Origin: Brevundimonas aurantiaca
GTDB lineage: Bacteria; Pseudomonadota; Alphaproteobacteria; Caulobacterales; Caulobacteraceae
Direction: 5' to 3'
Assembly (NCBI RefSeq): GCF_014199955.1
Contig: NZ_JACHOQ010000008.1
Coordinates: 25,241-89,240 of the forward strand
Length of the DNA: 64,000 bases
A program made the position numbers and the translations under genes. Below, in pieces: positions 27,856 through 37,200 of this stretch (position 1 is its first letter; every line of letters starts with the position of its first letter). The notes under the pieces were generated by a model that was not told the DNA's origin, ran no database searches, and worked only from the letters and a program-made list of their open reading frames with translations.

Positions 27856-29235
27856 ATGAGCTTCCCCATCCCCACGCCCCTCGAATGGCGGGAAGCCGCC
27901 CAGAAGGCGCTGAAGGATCGGCCGATCGAGTCGCTGATGCACCTCGATGCGGACCAGTTGGCGACGCGGCCCCTGTACGCCGGGGCCACCGGCGTCCAGC
28001 CGATCTTCGCGCCCCGGCCGTCCGATTCCGAAGGCCGGGCCTGGGATCTGCGGACCCTGGTCGAGGGGGATGATCCCGAGGCGGTGAATGAGGCCGTGCT
28101 GACCGATCTGGAGAACGGCGCGGCGTCGGTGGTGCTGAAGGGCCGCGTGCTGGCGGATTCCGCGCCCTTGGGCCGGGCGCTGGAAGGCGTTGCGCTGGAG
28201 CTGGCGCCGGTGGCGCTGGACGCCGGGATCGACGGGCCGGACGCGGCCAACGCCCTGGCGGTCGTCGCCAAGGGGTCGCCGCGCGCCAAGTTGAGGTTCC
28301 ACATGGATCCGGTCTCGGCCTTCGCCGAGGCGGGCGGGGCGCCGCGTTCGGTCGAAGAGCATCTGAGCCTGGCGGCCAATACGGCGGCCCGGCATGCGGG
28401 GGCCTATCCCGAGGCGAGCTTCTTCATGGCCGGCGGGCGCGTGGCGCACGAGGCGGGCGGATCGGCGGCGCAGGAGCTGGCCTTTGCGGCCTCAAGCGTC
28501 GTGGCCCATGCGAAGGCGGCGGTGGACGCCGGGATGTCGGTCGAGGCGGCGCTGAAGGGGACGGTGGTCGGCCTGTCGGTCGATGCGGAATATTTCGACA
28601 GCCTGGCCAAGGTTCGGGCCATGCGGCTGATCTGGGCGGCCTTGACGCGAGCGTTTGAGGTGCAGGCGTCGGCGGTGATCGAGGTGCGGTCGTCGCGGCG
28701 GATGCTGTCGGCGCGCGATCCCTGGCCCAATCTGCTGCGGCTGACGGCGGCGGGGTTTGCGGGCGCCGTGGGGGGCGCGGACGTGGTGGTGCTGGACGGC
28801 TTCACCCGCGCGACCGGGCGGTCCGACGCCTTCGCCCGGCGGCAGGCGAGGAACACCCAGCTGGTGCTGATGGAGGAGGCGCATCTGGGCCGGGTCGATG
28901 ATCCGGCGGCGGGGAGCTGGTATCTGGACGCCCGGACGCGGGATCTGGCCGAGGCCGGCTGGGCCGAGTTCCAGATGATCGAGGCCGAGGGCGGCCTGGT
29001 CGAGGCCCTGAAGGGCTCGGTGATCCAGCCGCGCATCGCCCGCGCCCGCGCCCAGCGTGAGGCGGCGCTGAAGAACGGCGCGGCCCAGATCATCGGCGTG
29101 ACGAAATATGTGGACCCCGAGGTGCGGCCGGCGCCGGTCGAGGCGGTCGATGAGGCGGCGGTTGCGGGGGTGCGGGTGTGCGAACCCCTGAGCCCGATCC
29201 GCTTCGCTGCGGCCTTCGAGGAGGTGATCGGATGA
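27856..29235 (+). CDS. mutA: Methylmalonyl-CoA mutase small (beta) subunit
   Basis: A 459-residue MM_CoA_mutase TIM-barrel protein without a cobalamin-binding domain, as expected for the non-catalytic subunit. This is shorter than actinobacterial MutA (about 600 residues) because the degenerate C-terminal domain is missing. Visible segments are [32 protein letters not shown], and near the C-terminus [11 protein letters not shown]. The ATG at 27856 was preferred; the longer frame reads into the inverted repeat. It overlaps the catalytic subunit gene by four bases. Confidence 0.88.
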   Translation: MSFPIPTPLEWREAAQKALKDRPIESLMHLDADQLATRPLYAGATGVQPIFAPRPSDSEGRAWDLRTLVEGDDPEAVNEAVLTDLENGAASVVLKGRVLADSAPLGRALEGVALELAPVALDAGIDGPDAANALAVVAKGSPRAKLRFHMDPVSAFAEAGGAPRSVEEHLSLAANTAARHAGAYPEASFFMAGGRVAHEAGGSAAQELAFAASSVVAHAKAAVDAGMSVEAALKGTVVGLSVDAEYFDSLAKVRAMRLIWAALTRAFEVQASAVIEVRSSRRMLSARDPWPNLLRLTAAGFAGAVGGADVVVLDGFTRATGRSDAFARRQARNTQLVLMEEAHLGRVDDPAAGSWYLDARTRDLAEAGWAEFQMIEAEGGLVEALKGSVIQPRIARARAQREAALKNGAAQIIGVTKYVDPEVRPAPVEAVDEAAVAGVRVCEPLSPIRFAAAFEEVIG

Positions 29236-31388
29236 GCTTCCCCGATTTCAGCAAGATCAGCCTGGACCTAGCGCCGACCGGGCAGGGGCCGAAGCGGGAC
29301 CCATGGCTGACGCCCGAGGGGCTGACCGTGGCGACCTCATACGGCGCCGAGGCGCTGGAGGGGCTGGCGCACCAGGACGGTCTGCCGGGGTTCGCGCCCT
29401 TCGTGCGCGGGCCCTATCCGACCATGTATGCGGGCAATCCCTGGACCATCCGCCAGTACGCCGGCTTTTCGACCGCCGAGGAGTCGAACGCCTTCTATCG
29501 CCGCAATCTGGCGGCGGGGCAGAAGGGACTGAGCATCGCCTTCGATCTGGCGACGCACCGGGGCTATGACAGCGACCATCCCAGGGTAAAGGGCGACGTC
29601 GGCATGGCCGGCGTGGCCATCGACAGCATCTATGACATGCGGACCCTGTTTGACGGCATACCGCTGGACCAGATGTCGGTGTCGATGACGATGAACGGGG
29701 CGGTGCTGCCGATCCTGGCCCTCTATGTCGTCGTGGCGGAAGAACAGGGCGTGCCGCACGCGGCCCTGACCGGGACCATTCAGAACGACATTCTGAAGGA
29801 GTTCATGGTCCGCAACACCTACATCTATCCGCCTGAGCCCTCGATGCGGATCATCGCCGACATCTTCGCCTGGACGGCGCAGGAGACGCCGAAGTTCAAC
29901 AGCATCTCCATCTCCGGCTATCACATGCAGGAGGCGGGCGCCTCGGCCGACATCGAGCTGGCCTACACCCTGGCGGACGGGATCGAATATCTGCGGGCGG
30001 GCGTCGCGGCGGGCATGCCGATCGACCGGTTCGCGCCGCGCCTGAGCTTCTTCTGGGCCATCGGCATGAACTATTTCATGGAGGTGGCCAAGATGCGGGC
30101 CGGCCGCCTGTTGTGGGCCGAGGCGGTGCGCAAGGAGGGCGGGGTCGATCCCAAGTCCCTGTCCCTGCGCGCCCACTGCCAGACCTCGGGCTGGAGCCTG
30201 GCGGCGCAGGACGTGTTCAACAATGTCAGCCGCACCATGGTCGAGGCCATGGCGGCGGCGGGCGGGCAGACCCAGAGCCTGCACACCAACGCCCTGGACG
30301 AGGCCCTGGCGCTTCCGACCGACTTCTCGGCCCGGATCGCGCGCAATACCCAGATCCTGTTGCAGCAGGAGACCGGCCTGACCCGCGTCATCGACCCCTG
30401 GGGCGGCAGCTATTATGTCGAGCGGCTGACGCACGAACTGGCCGAACGGGCGCGCGCCCACATGGCCGAGGTCGAGGCCCTGGGCGGCATGGCCAAGGCC
30501 ATCGAGGCCGGCATCCCCAAGCTGAGGATCGAGGAGTCCGCCGCCCGCACCCAGGCCCGGATCGACACCGGCCAGCAGACGGTGGTGGGGGTGAACAAAT
30601 ATCTGAACCCCGTCGTCGACGATATTCCGATGCTGAAGGTCGACAATGCGGCAGTGCTGGCGGCCCAGATCGACAAGCTGAAACGGCTGCGGGCCGAGCG
30701 AGACCCGGCGGCGACCGATGCGGCGCTGGAGGCGCTGACGAACGGTGCGCGCGGGAAGGCGAACCTGCTGGAGCTGGCGGTGCAGGCCGCGCGGGCCAAG
30801 GCGACGGTGGGGGAAATCTCCGACGCGCTGGAGGCCGCCTTCGGCCGCCATGTGGCGACGGTGCAGACCGTGTCGGGCGTCTATGCCAAGGAGGCGGGGA
30901 CGGACGCCCGCTTCGCCCGCGCCCGCGAGATGGTGGCGACCTTCGTCGAGAACGACGGCGGGCCGCCGCGCATCCTGATCGCCAAGCTTGGTCAGGACGG
31001 GCACGATCGGGGCCAGAAGGTGGTCGCCACCGGCTACGGCGACCTGGGCTTCGACGTCACCGCCGGCGCCCTGTTCCAGACCCCGGCCGAGGCGGCGCGC
31101 GATGCGGTGGACAAGGGGGTTCACGCAGTGGGCGCCAGTTCGCTGGCCGCCGGGCATCTGACCCTGGTGCCGGAACTGAAGGCCGAGCTGGAACGGCTTG
31201 GACGGCCCGACATCATGATCGTGGTCGGCGGCGTCATCCCGCCGTCCGACGTGCAGCCCCTGCTCGATATGGGGGCGGCGGCCGTCTATCCGCCCGGTTC
31301 GGCCATCGCCGATACGGCGGCGGACCTGATCGAGAAGCTGAACCAGCGGCTGGGTTACGCCCAGCCTGCCCCAAAGGAGACCGCATGA
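29232..31388 (+). CDS. scpA: Methylmalonyl-CoA mutase large (catalytic) subunit
   Basis: A 718-residue adenosylcobalamin enzyme (also called mutB or mcmA) that rearranges (R)-methylmalonyl-CoA to succinyl-CoA. The barrel has [21 protein letters not shown] and [27 protein letters not shown]. The C-terminal B12-binding domain has [11 protein letters not shown] with cobalt ligand H591, then [10 protein letters not shown]. The ATG at 29232 overlaps the mutA stop; the next gene, mce, starts four bases before this stop. The gene order mutA-scpA-mce makes one propionate unit with pccBA. Confidence 0.95.
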   Translation: MSFPDFSKISLDLAPTGQGPKRDPWLTPEGLTVATSYGAEALEGLAHQDGLPGFAPFVRGPYPTMYAGNPWTIRQYAGFSTAEESNAFYRRNLAAGQKGLSIAFDLATHRGYDSDHPRVKGDVGMAGVAIDSIYDMRTLFDGIPLDQMSVSMTMNGAVLPILALYVVVAEEQGVPHAALTGTIQNDILKEFMVRNTYIYPPEPSMRIIADIFAWTAQETPKFNSISISGYHMQEAGASADIELAYTLADGIEYLRAGVAAGMPIDRFAPRLSFFWAIGMNYFMEVAKMRAGRLLWAEAVRKEGGVDPKSLSLRAHCQTSGWSLAAQDVFNNVSRTMVEAMAAAGGQTQSLHTNALDEALALPTDFSARIARNTQILLQQETGLTRVIDPWGGSYYVERLTHELAERARAHMAEVEALGGMAKAIEAGIPKLRIEESAARTQARIDTGQQTVVGVNKYLNPVVDDIPMLKVDNAAVLAAQIDKLKRLRAERDPAATDAALEALTNGARGKANLLELAVQAARAKATVGEISDALEAAFGRHVATVQTVSGVYAKEAGTDARFARAREMVATFVENDGGPPRILIAKLGQDGHDRGQKVVATGYGDLGFDVTAGALFQTPAEAARDAVDKGVHAVGASSLAAGHLTLVPELKAELERLGRPDIMIVVGGVIPPSDVQPLLDMGAAAVYPPGSAIADTAADLIEKLNQRLGYAQPAPKETA

Positions 31389-31807
31389 TCGGCGCCCTGA
31401 ACCATGTCGGGGTGGCGACCCCGTCCATCGCGGACTCGATCAAACTGTATCGCGACGTGCTGGGCGCGACGAAGATCGGGGAGCCCTTCGACCTGCCCGC
31501 GCAGGGGGTGAAGGTCTGTTTCATCGACACCCCGACGGCTCAGATCGAGCTGATCGAGCCCTATGACGAGACCAGCCCCATCGTCGGCTTCCTCGCCAAG
31601 AACCCCAAGGGCGGCCAGCATCACGTCTGTTTCGAGGTCGAGGACATCCACGACGCCGTCGCCGAGATGCGGGCCAAGGGGGTGACCCTCCTGGGCACGG
31701 GCGAGCCGCGCATCGGGGCGCACGGGACGCCGGTCGTCTTCCTGCATCCGAAAGAGATGGGCGGGGTGCTGATCGAGCTGATGGAGACGCCGAAAGGCGA
31801 TCACTGA
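31385..31807 (+). CDS. mce: Methylmalonyl-CoA epimerase
   Basis: A 140-residue protein of the vicinal-oxygen-chelate fold. Two paired beta-alpha-beta modules start with [23 protein letters not shown] and [17 protein letters not shown]. Metal ligands are likely the histidine of LNHVG, the histidine of QHHVCFEV and the glutamate of VLIELME. It converts (S)- to (R)-methylmalonyl-CoA, linking PCC to the mutase. Its start overlaps the scpA stop, and it is the last gene of the propionate operon. Confidence 0.92.
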   Translation: MIGALNHVGVATPSIADSIKLYRDVLGATKIGEPFDLPAQGVKVCFIDTPTAQIELIEPYDETSPIVGFLAKNPKGGQHHVCFEVEDIHDAVAEMRAKGVTLLGTGEPRIGAHGTPVVFLHPKEMGGVLIELMETPKGDH

Positions 31808-31876
31808 AGACCGATCACGGGTCGCTGGAGCTTTTCGCCAGCTTGACCGTTAAGGGCGTGAACAGGAGACCTGATC

Positions 31877-32782
31877 ATGACGCGCCGCCTGACCGCCCTG
31901 CTCGCCATCGCCGCCCTGACGGGCGTCTCCGCCTGTCAGCAGGCCGAGCCGGAGCAGCCGGTCGCCCCGGTCGAGGCCCAGCCCGTGCCCGCCCCGCCGG
32001 TTCCGGGCGTCGGCTACGCCTGCGAAAGCGGCGCGACGGTCGAGGCCCGCTATGCCGACAGCGCCACCGCCCAGCTGGCCTATAAGGGCCGGACCTATGA
32101 TCTGCGGTCCGCCCAGGCCGCCAGTGGGGCCCGCTATGTCGGCTCCGGCGTCGAATGGTGGACCGCCACCCGTGACGGCCAGGAGACGGCCACCCTCAGC
32201 CGGCTCAGCCCGAACGACCAGGTCGGCGTGGCCGTCCTGGAACGCTGCGCCCGACCGGCGGGGACGCCGTCTCCCTTGGCCGAGGCCCAGCCGGATCCGG
32301 CGGTCACGCCGGCGCCCGGCGGGGTGCTGCCGGCCTCCACCCCCTGTAAGGGGCCGCAGCTGAAGCTCGCGACCGAGGGCGGCGACGCCGGGGCGGGCAA
32401 TCGGGTGCGCAACTTCAGCCTCCAGAACATCGGCCGCCAGGCGTGCAGCCTGACCGGCTATCCCGGCGTGACCCTGTTGGACGCGCAGGGGCGGACCCTG
32501 ACCTCGATCCGCGCCGACCAGAGCCCCGGCAGCTATTTCCGCCAGGGCCAGGCTCCGACGCCGGTCGAACTGGCGCCCCAGGCCAAGGCCTATTTCGAAA
32601 CCGCCTGGAACGTCATCCCCGACGAGACGATGCAGAAGACCTGTCCCAATGTGGCGAGCCTTCGGGTCACCGCGCCCGGCGACACGGCGGCAGTCAGTCT
32701 GCCCTTCGCCTTCCAGCCGTGCGGAGGCAAGATCCGCGTCAGTCCGATCAGGGCCGAGGAAAACCCCCAGGCCGCGACCTGA
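31877..32782 (+). CDS. Lipoprotein with MliC-like and DUF4232-like domains
   Basis: A 301-residue lipoprotein (lipobox VSAC, Cys20) with a P/A/E/V-rich spacer. Residues about 45-125 read YACESGATVEARYA, AQLAYKGRTYDL, ASGARYVGSGVEWWT: the layout of the MliC/PliC lysozyme-inhibitor fold, including its S-G-x-x-Y loop. Residues about 155-290 (NFSLQNIGRQACSLTGYPGVTLLDAQG) fit DUF4232, a putative ligand-binding domain common in envelope proteins. A periplasmic or outer-membrane role in lysozyme resistance is inferred. I do not recall this combination as a standard architecture. The start is preceded by GGAG. Confidence 0.7.
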   Translation: MTRRLTALLAIAALTGVSACQQAEPEQPVAPVEAQPVPAPPVPGVGYACESGATVEARYADSATAQLAYKGRTYDLRSAQAASGARYVGSGVEWWTATRDGQETATLSRLSPNDQVGVAVLERCARPAGTPSPLAEAQPDPAVTPAPGGVLPASTPCKGPQLKLATEGGDAGAGNRVRNFSLQNIGRQACSLTGYPGVTLLDAQGRTLTSIRADQSPGSYFRQGQAPTPVELAPQAKAYFETAWNVIPDETMQKTCPNVASLRVTAPGDTAAVSLPFAFQPCGGKIRVSPIRAEENPQAAT

Positions 32783-32834
32783 CATCGCGTCGAGACGTCT
32801 GGAAACCCGGCCGAAATGGGCGTAGGTCGCGGCC

Positions 32835-34025
32835 ATGACCCAGAGCTTCTACGACCGCATCGTCGGCGAACTGACCGAGATCGACGCCCAGGGCCTGACC
32901 AAGCCCGAACGTGTGATCGCCTCTCGCCAGGGGCCTGTGATTCAGGTCGGCGGGCGCGAGGTGCTGAACTTCTGCGCCAACAACTATCTGGGCCTGGCCG
33001 GCGACGAGCGGGTGACCCAGGCCGGGATCGCGGCGCAACAGAAGTGGGGGGCGGGCACGGCCTCGGTCCGCTTCATCTGCGGCACCCTGGAGATCCATAA
33101 GGAGCTGGAGGCGGCCATCGCCGGCTATCTCGGCTTTGAGGACGCCATTCTGTTCGCCGCCGCCTTCGACGCCAACGGCGGGATATTCGAGCCCCTGTTC
33201 GGCGAAAACGACGCCATCGTCTCCGACAGCCTGAACCACGCCTCGATCATCGACGGGGTGCGGCTGTGCAAGGCCAAGCGCTATCGCTTCGCCAACTCCG
33301 ACATGGACGAGCTGGAGACCCGGCTGAAGGAGGCGCGCGAGGCCGGCGCCCGCGACATCATCATCGCCACCGACGGCGCCTTTTCGATGGACGGCTATAT
33401 CGCCCGTCTGAAGGACATCCGCGCCTTAGCCGACAAATACGACGCCCTGATCATGGTCGACGACTGCCACGCGACGGGTTTCCTGGGGCCGCAGGGGCGG
33501 GGCTCCTTCGCCTATCACGGAGTCGAGGTGGACTTCGTCACCGGCACCTTCGGCAAGGCCCTGGGCGGCGCCATGGGCGGCTTCATCTGCGCCAAGAAGG
33601 CGGTGGTCGACCTGCTGAAACAGCGGGCGCGGCCCTATCTGTTCTCCAACGCCCTGTCGCCGGCGGTGTGCGGGTCTTCGCTGGAGGCGATCCGCATCGC
33701 CCAAGGGGCGGAGGGGGATGCGCTACGCACTCGTCTGTCGGCCAACGCCCATCGCTATCGCAACGCCATGGCCGATGCGGGCTTCACCCTGCTGGACGGC
33801 GAACATCCGATCATCCCGGTCATGCTGGGCGACGCCAAACTGGCCCAGGACTTCGCGGCGCGGGCGCTGGAGCTGGGCGTCTATGTGATTGGGTTTTCCT
33901 TCCCGGTCGTGCCGCGCGGCCAGGCCCGGATCCGCACCCAGATGTCGGCGGCCCATACGTTCGAACAGATCGACCGGACGGTCGAGGCGTTCACGCAGGC
34001 GGGGCGGGAGCTGGGGGTTATCTGA
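32835..34025 (+). CDS. kbl: Glycine C-acetyltransferase (2-amino-3-ketobutyrate CoA ligase)
   Basis: A 396-residue PLP enzyme of the alpha-oxoamine synthase group. FCANNYLGLAGDERV, SDSLNHASIIDGVRLCKA, VDDCHATGFLGPQGRG and the PLP lysine in TGTFGKALGG (K241) are all present. It cleaves 2-amino-3-ketobutyrate with CoA to glycine and acetyl-CoA, the second step of threonine degradation. The partner tdh follows after a palindromic repeat. Length and motifs match the E. coli enzyme closely. Confidence 0.94.
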   Translation: MTQSFYDRIVGELTEIDAQGLTKPERVIASRQGPVIQVGGREVLNFCANNYLGLAGDERVTQAGIAAQQKWGAGTASVRFICGTLEIHKELEAAIAGYLGFEDAILFAAAFDANGGIFEPLFGENDAIVSDSLNHASIIDGVRLCKAKRYRFANSDMDELETRLKEAREAGARDIIIATDGAFSMDGYIARLKDIRALADKYDALIMVDDCHATGFLGPQGRGSFAYHGVEVDFVTGTFGKALGGAMGGFICAKKAVVDLLKQRARPYLFSNALSPAVCGSSLEAIRIAQGAEGDALRTRLSANAHRYRNAMADAGFTLLDGEHPIIPVMLGDAKLAQDFAARALELGVYVIGFSFPVVPRGQARIRTQMSAAHTFEQIDRTVEAFTQAGRELGVI

Positions 34026-34059
34026 CCCCTTTCTCCGTCACGCTCGGCCACATTATTCC

Positions 34060-34163
34060 CGTCATCCTCGGGCTTGTCCCGAGGATCCATAGACTCCGTC
34101 GAGGACGGTGCGCACCGGCTAAAACCGGGAGTATGGATCCTCGGGACAAGCCCGAGGATGACG
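34060..34163. repeat. 32-bp perfect inverted repeat of a dispersed palindrome family
   Basis: Arms at 34060-34091 and 34132-34163 are perfect complements over 32 bases. Each arm also contains its own small palindrome, CCTCGGGCTTGTCCCGAGG. The same core recurs around the GIY-YIG gene at 38196 and 38553. It lies between kbl and tdh and reads in frame into a possible N-terminal extension of tdh. It may act as a strong RNA hairpin between the two cistrons. Confidence 0.9.
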
Positions 34164-34190
34164 ATCTTAGAGTTTTTAGGAGACGCCGTA

Positions 34191-35243
34191 ATGGCCGAAA
34201 CGATGAAAGCCCTGGCCAAGACCGGACCGGTCGAGGGCCTGGAACTGATCGACGCCCCGATCCCCGAGGCGGGGCCGGAGGATGTGCTGATCCGGGTCCA
34301 TCGCACCGCCGTCTGCGGCACCGACATCCATATCTGGAACTGGGACGAGTGGTCCCAGAAGAACGTCCCGACCCCGATGATCACCGGCCATGAGTTCGCC
34401 GGCGAAATCGTCGCCATCGGCAAGGAGGTGGATCGTCCGCTGAAGATCGGTCAGCGCGTCTCGGCCGAGGGGCATGTGATCGACCTGAACTCCGAAGCGG
34501 CCCGCGCCGGGCACTTCCACCTGGACCCGCATACGCGCGGCATCGGCGTGAACCGCCAGGGCGCCTTTGCCGAGTTCGTGGTGGCGCCGGCCTTCAACGT
34601 CATCGAACTGCCCGACGACGTGCCCTATGAGATCGGCTCGATCCTGGACCCGTTCGGCAATGCGGTGCACACGGCCCAGCAGTTCGACCTCCTGGGCGAG
34701 GACGTCCTGGTCACCGGCGCCGGCCCCATCGGCATGATGGCCGCCGCCGTGGCCCGACACGCCGGGGCGCGCACCGTGGTCCTGACCGACATCAACGACT
34801 TCCGGCTGGAGTTGGCGCAGAAGGTGGCGCCGGGCGTGCGCACCGTGAACACGACCAAGGAAGACATCCATGACGTCATGAAGGAGCTGGGCCTGAAGGT
34901 CGGCTTCGACGTGGCCCTGGAGATGTCGGGCTCGCCCGTCGCCTTCAAACAGTGCGTCGACACCCTGATCATGGGCGGCGGCATGGCCATGCTGGGCATC
35001 CCCGGCAAACCCATGGAGACCGACTGGGGCGCGATCATCCTGAAGGCCCTGACGATCAAGGGCGTCTATGGCCGCGAAATGTTCACCACCTGGCGCAAGA
35101 TGCTGGGCCTGCTGAAGGCCGGCCTGGACCTGAGCCCGTTGATCACCCACCGGCTGGACTACGCCGACTATCGCCAGGGCTTCGAGGCGATGAAGTCGGG
35201 TCAGTCGGGCAAGGTGGTGCTGAACTGGGACAAGGCGGCCTAA
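34191..35243 (+). CDS. tdh: L-threonine 3-dehydrogenase, structural-zinc cysteines absent
   Basis: A 350-residue zinc-dependent MDR enzyme oxidising threonine to 2-amino-3-ketobutyrate for Kbl. The catalytic-zinc motif [18 protein letters not shown] (C42) and TGHEFAG, plus [31 protein letters not shown] and [16 protein letters not shown] segments are textbook TDH. Where the E. coli protein has four structural-zinc cysteines after SGEGH, this one reads [21 protein letters not shown], with no cysteine at all. AGGAG at 34178-34182 supports the ATG at 34191; the frame upstream is a read-through of the palindromic repeat. Confidence 0.93.
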   Translation: MAETMKALAKTGPVEGLELIDAPIPEAGPEDVLIRVHRTAVCGTDIHIWNWDEWSQKNVPTPMITGHEFAGEIVAIGKEVDRPLKIGQRVSAEGHVIDLNSEAARAGHFHLDPHTRGIGVNRQGAFAEFVVAPAFNVIELPDDVPYEIGSILDPFGNAVHTAQQFDLLGEDVLVTGAGPIGMMAAAVARHAGARTVVLTDINDFRLELAQKVAPGVRTVNTTKEDIHDVMKELGLKVGFDVALEMSGSPVAFKQCVDTLIMGGGMAMLGIPGKPMETDWGAIILKALTIKGVYGREMFTTWRKMLGLLKAGLDLSPLITHRLDYADYRQGFEAMKSGQSGKVVLNWDKAA

Positions 35244-35252
35244 GGAGGCCGG

Positions 35253-35460
35253 CCCCCTCCGTCGGCTTCGCCGACACCTCCCCCAAGGGGGGAGGATTTT
35301 GGTCTCCGCCATTCGCATTCCTCCCCCTCTGGGGGAGGGGGACCGCGCGCAGCGTGGTGGAGGGGGTCTGGACGCCCCATTGACGCCTGGGATGCGGTGA
35401 AGAGCCCCTCCGTCTCTCCGCTGCGCTCCGAGCCACCTCCCCGCCAAACGGGGAGGAGAC
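35253..35460. repeat. Second type of intergenic palindromic element between convergent genes
   Basis: The gap after tdh holds several GC-rich hairpins: GTCGG-CTTCG-CCGAC at 35261-35275, CCTCCCC-AA-GGGGGGAGG at 35278-35295, CCTCCCCC...GGGGGAGG at about 35320-35338, and CTCCCC...GGGGAG near 35444-35458. This kind of element (CCCCCTCCGTCGGCTTCGCCGACACC...) is common between genes in Caulobacterales, from memory. It differs from the GTCATCCTCGGG family. It separates tdh from the convergent transglycosylase and could serve as a bidirectional terminator. Confidence 0.65.
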
Positions 35461-35472
35461 AGGCGTTACCGC

Positions 35473-36750
35473 TCAGTTCGCCTTGCGGATCAGCTCATCC
35501 GCCAGGGCGGCGGTCAGATAGCCGTCGGCGATGCGGCCGTTGGCCAGCTGCCAGCGGCGCAGGGCCGCGCGGGTGTTGGCGCCGATCACCCCGTCCACGC
35601 CGCGGGTGTCGTAACCCAGCCGCGTCAGAGCCGCCTGGGCGCCGATCCGCTGGTCGCGCGACAGGGAGGCGTCGTTGGGCCATGGTTTGGTCAGGCCCGG
35701 CTTGCCCATGATCCCGTCCGCCGTCAGGCCGATCGCCAGGGCGTAGGAGACCGAGTTGTTGTAGCTGCGGATCACATAGTGGTTCGGCAGGGCCAGGAAG
35801 GCCGGGCCGTTGGCCCCCTGGGGCAGGAGGATGGTCGCGTCCTCCACCGCCTCGGCGCCGTTCGGCGTGCCGCCCTGGGCCAGGCGCACGCCCTTGGCCG
35901 CCCAATAGGCCCAGTCGTGTTTGGGCCCTTCCGCCAGGGCGTAGTCGAAGCCGGCGGGCAGGACGACCTCATAGCCCCAGGTCTGGCCGCGCTTCCAGCC
36001 CGCCTGGGCCAGCAGATTGGCGGCCGAGGCCAGGGCGTCGGCGTCGTCGCCCCAGATGTCCACCTTGCCGTCGCCGTCCTGATCCACGCCCAGGCGCAGA
36101 TAGTTGTCGGGCATGAATTGGGTTTGGCCCATGGCGCCGGCCCAGCTGCCCTTCAGGCCCGCGCGTTCGCGGCGGCCGTCGACGACGATGTCCAGGGCGT
36201 CCTTCAACTGGGATTCGGCCCAGTCGCGGCGGCGCCCATCATAGGCCAGGGTCGCCAGGGAGCGGATGACGTCATAGTCGCCCTGGACCTGACCGAAGGC
36301 GCTTTCCTGGGCCCAGACGCCCACCAGGATTTCGGAGGGCACGCCGAAACGCTGGACCACCGCCCAGGGCACCCGGTCGATCCGCTGCTTGGCCTGGGCG
36401 ATCCGCACCGCAGTCACGGCGTTCTGGATATAGGCGCCGGCGGGCTTGGAGAATTCCGGCTGATTCCGGTCCAGCCGCACCACGCTGGAGTCCGGCGTCA
36501 GACCGGCCAGTTCCCGCTCATAGTCGGCGCGACGGGCGCCGCCCTTGCGCGCCAGAAAGCCCTGCTTCCAGCCCTCGAACCCTTCCTGGTCATAGGCGGC
36601 GAGCGGCGGCGCCTGCGGCGTCGGCGGCGGGACCACGGCGGCGGGAACCGGATCAGGCTGCGGCGTCGGCAGGGACACCGGCGGCTCCGGCAACATGGGA
36701 GCGCAGGCCGCGACGGAGCCGATGAGGAGAAGGCGATAGGAAAAGCGCAT
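35473..36750 (-). CDS. Lytic murein transglycosylase (MltB-like) lipoprotein
   Basis: A 425-residue lipoprotein with lipobox VAAC (Cys16) and a long P/V/A-rich linker. The SLT_2 catalytic domain spans about residues 70-335, with the catalytic glutamate probably in VGVWAQESAFG and GAMGQTQFMPDNYLR in the substrate cleft. A C-terminal peptidoglycan-binding domain (GYDTRGVDGVIGANTRAALRRWQ) follows. It should cleave glycan strands with 1,6-anhydro formation at the outer-membrane inner face or periplasm. I chose the ATG at 36750 because it starts a proper lipoprotein signal; the longer frame does not. Confidence 0.88.
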   Translation of the reverse strand: MRFSYRLLLIGSVAACAPMLPEPPVSLPTPQPDPVPAAVVPPPTPQAPPLAAYDQEGFEGWKQGFLARKGGARRADYERELAGLTPDSSVVRLDRNQPEFSKPAGAYIQNAVTAVRIAQAKQRIDRVPWAVVQRFGVPSEILVGVWAQESAFGQVQGDYDVIRSLATLAYDGRRRDWAESQLKDALDIVVDGRRERAGLKGSWAGAMGQTQFMPDNYLRLGVDQDGDGKVDIWGDDADALASAANLLAQAGWKRGQTWGYEVVLPAGFDYALAEGPKHDWAYWAAKGVRLAQGGTPNGAEAVEDATILLPQGANGPAFLALPNHYVIRSYNNSVSYALAIGLTADGIMGKPGLTKPWPNDASLSRDQRIGAQAALTRLGYDTRGVDGVIGANTRAALRRWQLANGRIADGYLTAALADELIRKAN

Positions 36751-36932
36751 GAGATTCAGACTACAGTCCCCGAACGGATAGGGGAAATGACATACGCGCG
36801 AAGCGGTTTCGCCGGCCCTGATCCGCCTGGGAGGAGAAAAGTCCGTCCACGGACTCCCCAATCAGCGTTGTTAACCCTCATTTATATCGACGGAGGCGCC
36901 CGCTGCGGCGTAATGGCGCAGACTTCTCCGAC

Positions 36933-37009
36933 GGCCTGATGGCGGAGTGGCGACGCAACGGGCGTGCAAACCCGAATACCCTCCGTTCGACTCGGAGGTC
37001 AGGCCTCCA
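36933..37009 (+). tRNA. tRNA-Cys (anticodon GCA) with non-canonical arms
   Basis: The 77-base gene encodes its own CCA end. The acceptor GGCCTGA (36933-36939) pairs with TCAGGCC (36999-37005). The D stem is GCG/CGC (36942-36944 with 36954-36956). The anticodon GCA is at 36966-36968. The T loop is TTCGACT at 36986-36992. Two features are odd. The T stem is six base pairs (36980-36985 with 36993-36998), giving a 13-bp acceptor/T stack that can also be folded as 8+5. The anticodon stem closes with four pairs around an eight-base loop. Ordinary alphaproteobacterial tRNA-Cys, from memory, is 74 bases. It may be a functional variant or a decaying copy. Confidence 0.75.
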
Positions 37010-37105
37010 TATTTTTTGCGCTATCGCGCTTCGCGCTGCTTGAGCGCGTTTTGGGGCGCTACCGTCCCCTTGGGCTGCTTTAGCGGGTTTTCGGTCCCAA
37101 GCGGC

Positions 37106-37134
37106 TTGACCTTCTAAGGACCGCTCTCTATACG
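37106..37134 (+). promoter_or_regulatory. Sigma-70-type promoter for rpmJ
   Basis: TTGACC at 37106-37111 and TATACG at 37129-37134 are separated by exactly 17 bases, the best match to a housekeeping promoter in this stretch. It would give a leader of about 60 bases before rpmJ, containing the hairpin listed next. Confidence 0.65.
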
Positions 37135-37143
37135 ACCGCCTCC

Positions 37144-37168
37144 GCCGCGATCCGCCCGGATCAGCGGC
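37144..37168 (+). promoter_or_regulatory. Hairpin in the rpmJ leader
   Basis: GCCGCGATCC (37144-37153) pairs with GGATC-A-GCGGC (37158-37168) around a four-base loop, ten pairs with one bulged A, and is followed by TTTCTTATT. It looks like a weak terminator or attenuator between the promoter and the ribosome binding region of rpmJ. No ribosomal-protein binding element is recognised. Confidence 0.45.
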
Positions 37169-37200
37169 TTTCTTATTGGCTTCTCTCAGGACGTCCGACC

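Noticed and set aside
29337..31157. 606-residue open frame antisense to scpA
   Set aside because: Same reason: it lies opposite the complete methylmalonyl-CoA mutase and has only biased composition.
34074..34190. 39-residue N-terminal extension of Tdh
   Set aside because: It is translated palindromic repeat; a proper ribosome binding site precedes the ATG at 34191 and the E. coli-like N-terminus starts there.
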